Assembly (NCBI GenBank): GCA_946615875.1
Contig: CAMOIK010000048.1
Location: forward strand, 1-12,664
Length of the DNA stretch: 12,664 nt
Source: an uncultured Verrucomicrobiota bacterium
GTDB taxonomy: Bacteria; Verrucomicrobiota; Kiritimatiellia; RFP12; UBA1067
Direction of reading: 5' to 3'
Shown piece by piece: positions 12,475-12,664 of this stretch. The translations under genes and the position numbers were made by a program. The notes below the pieces were generated by a model. That model worked only from the letters and a program-made list of their open reading frames with translations. It searched no databases and had not been told where the DNA came from. Position 1 is the first letter of the stretch. The number at the start of each line of letters is the position of its first letter.

Positions 12475-12569
12475 GGCGAGTGGGGATTTGCGGGGTTTAG
12501 GAACCGCGGGGGCTGCATCGCCGAATTGAGAATCTTGCGGCTGCAGCCGATTGCCCCGTCAAATCGTCG
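12475..12569 (-). other. Gap upstream of mlaE
   Basis: This 95-nt gap holds a perfect 12-bp palindrome, CGGCTGCAGCCG, at 12538-12549, and a TTGACG on the - strand at about 12553-12558 that could be a -35 box. I found no matching -10 at proper distance and no SD before ATG 12474. A promoter here is possible but not shown. Confidence 0.3.
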
Positions 12570-12664
12570 TCACTGCGCCACTGGCGCCGCAGCCGGCTCC
12601 GCAACAGGCTCGGCGGCGGGCGCCGCGGGAGCGGGTTCCGCCGCGGGAGCGGGCTCGGCGACAG
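12570..12664 (-). CDS. 3' end of a gene with an Ala/Pro/Glu-rich tail (partial)
   Basis: Thirty codons precede a TGA at 12570-12572. They read as repeats of AEPAPAA and PVAEPAAA, ending in PVAQ. Such tails occur in many GC-rich bacterial proteins as flexible linkers or secreted low-complexity ends, so no function can be assigned. The frame choice rests on the regular AEP periodicity and on the same strand as the genes that follow. The rest of the gene lies beyond the window edge. The gap to mlaE is 95 nt, so it may or may not belong to the operon. Confidence 0.55.
   Translation of the reverse strand, partial: VAEPAPAAEPAPAAPAAEPVAEPAAAPVAQ

Noticed and set aside
12538..12549. CGGCTGCAGCCG palindrome as an operator for mlaE
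   Set aside because: A 12-bp GC-rich palindrome is easily expected by chance in such DNA, and no promoter can be placed around it with confidence.

Overview
The window is 12.7 kb of GC-rich, densely coded bacterial chromosome. It carries four tRNA genes, nine complete protein genes, one likely 27-residue small ORF and the 3' end of one more gene. An outer-membrane lipid transport locus (MlaE/MlaF/MlaD homologues) indicates a double-membraned bacterium. The tRNAs have encoded CCA ends, there are sigma70-type TATAAT boxes, and several genes lack a Shine-Dalgarno (SD) sequence. This set of genes and features would fit the PVC group (Verrucomicrobiota, Kiritimatiellota or Lentisphaerota), but that is a weak inference. 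Nothing here marks a phage, plasmid, transposon or CRISPR array, and the genes are mainly housekeeping.

Layout. At 1-430 lie tRNA-Arg(ACG), initiator tRNA-Met(CAT), tRNA-Pro(GGG) and tRNA-Cys(GCA), all on the + strand. The Cys gene has its own promoter and a strong hairpin/T-run terminator. At 591-2869 (+) a small unknown membrane protein is followed by a Na+/phosphate-cotransporter-type protein with a PhoU-like tail. At 2883-5033 (-) an extended -10 promoter leads into a 27-codon ORF, an RNA uracil-C5 methyltransferase of the TrmA/RlmD family and a class I fumarase-type alpha subunit. These three are joined by two ATGA stop/start overlaps. At 5072-7150 (-) is clpB, encoding a form without the N-terminal domain, with an excellent SD and a hairpin-rich leader. 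At 7413-12474 (-) is one compact five-gene run: mlaE, mlaF, mlaD, a secreted HEXXH peptidase candidate and gluQ. The window ends in the Ala/Pro/Glu-rich tail of an upstream gene (12570-12664, -).

How the genes relate. MlaE (permease), MlaF (ATPase) and MlaD (MCE substrate-binding subunit) should form one inner-membrane lipid transporter. The peptidase and the tRNA-modifying GluQ-RS behind them look transcriptionally linked, with no obvious functional link. ClpB is a disaggregase. The methyltransferase/fumarase pair shares a transcript and probably translational coupling.

I found no convincing new multi-gene system. The points most worth a second look are the coupled small ORF ahead of the methyltransferase, the ClpB without N-domain and with a shortened NBD2 segment, the unusual initiator tRNA, the degenerate second signature in the phosphate transporter, the orphan fumarase alpha subunit, and pyrimidine-rich low-complexity tracts, one of them inside the peptidase gene.
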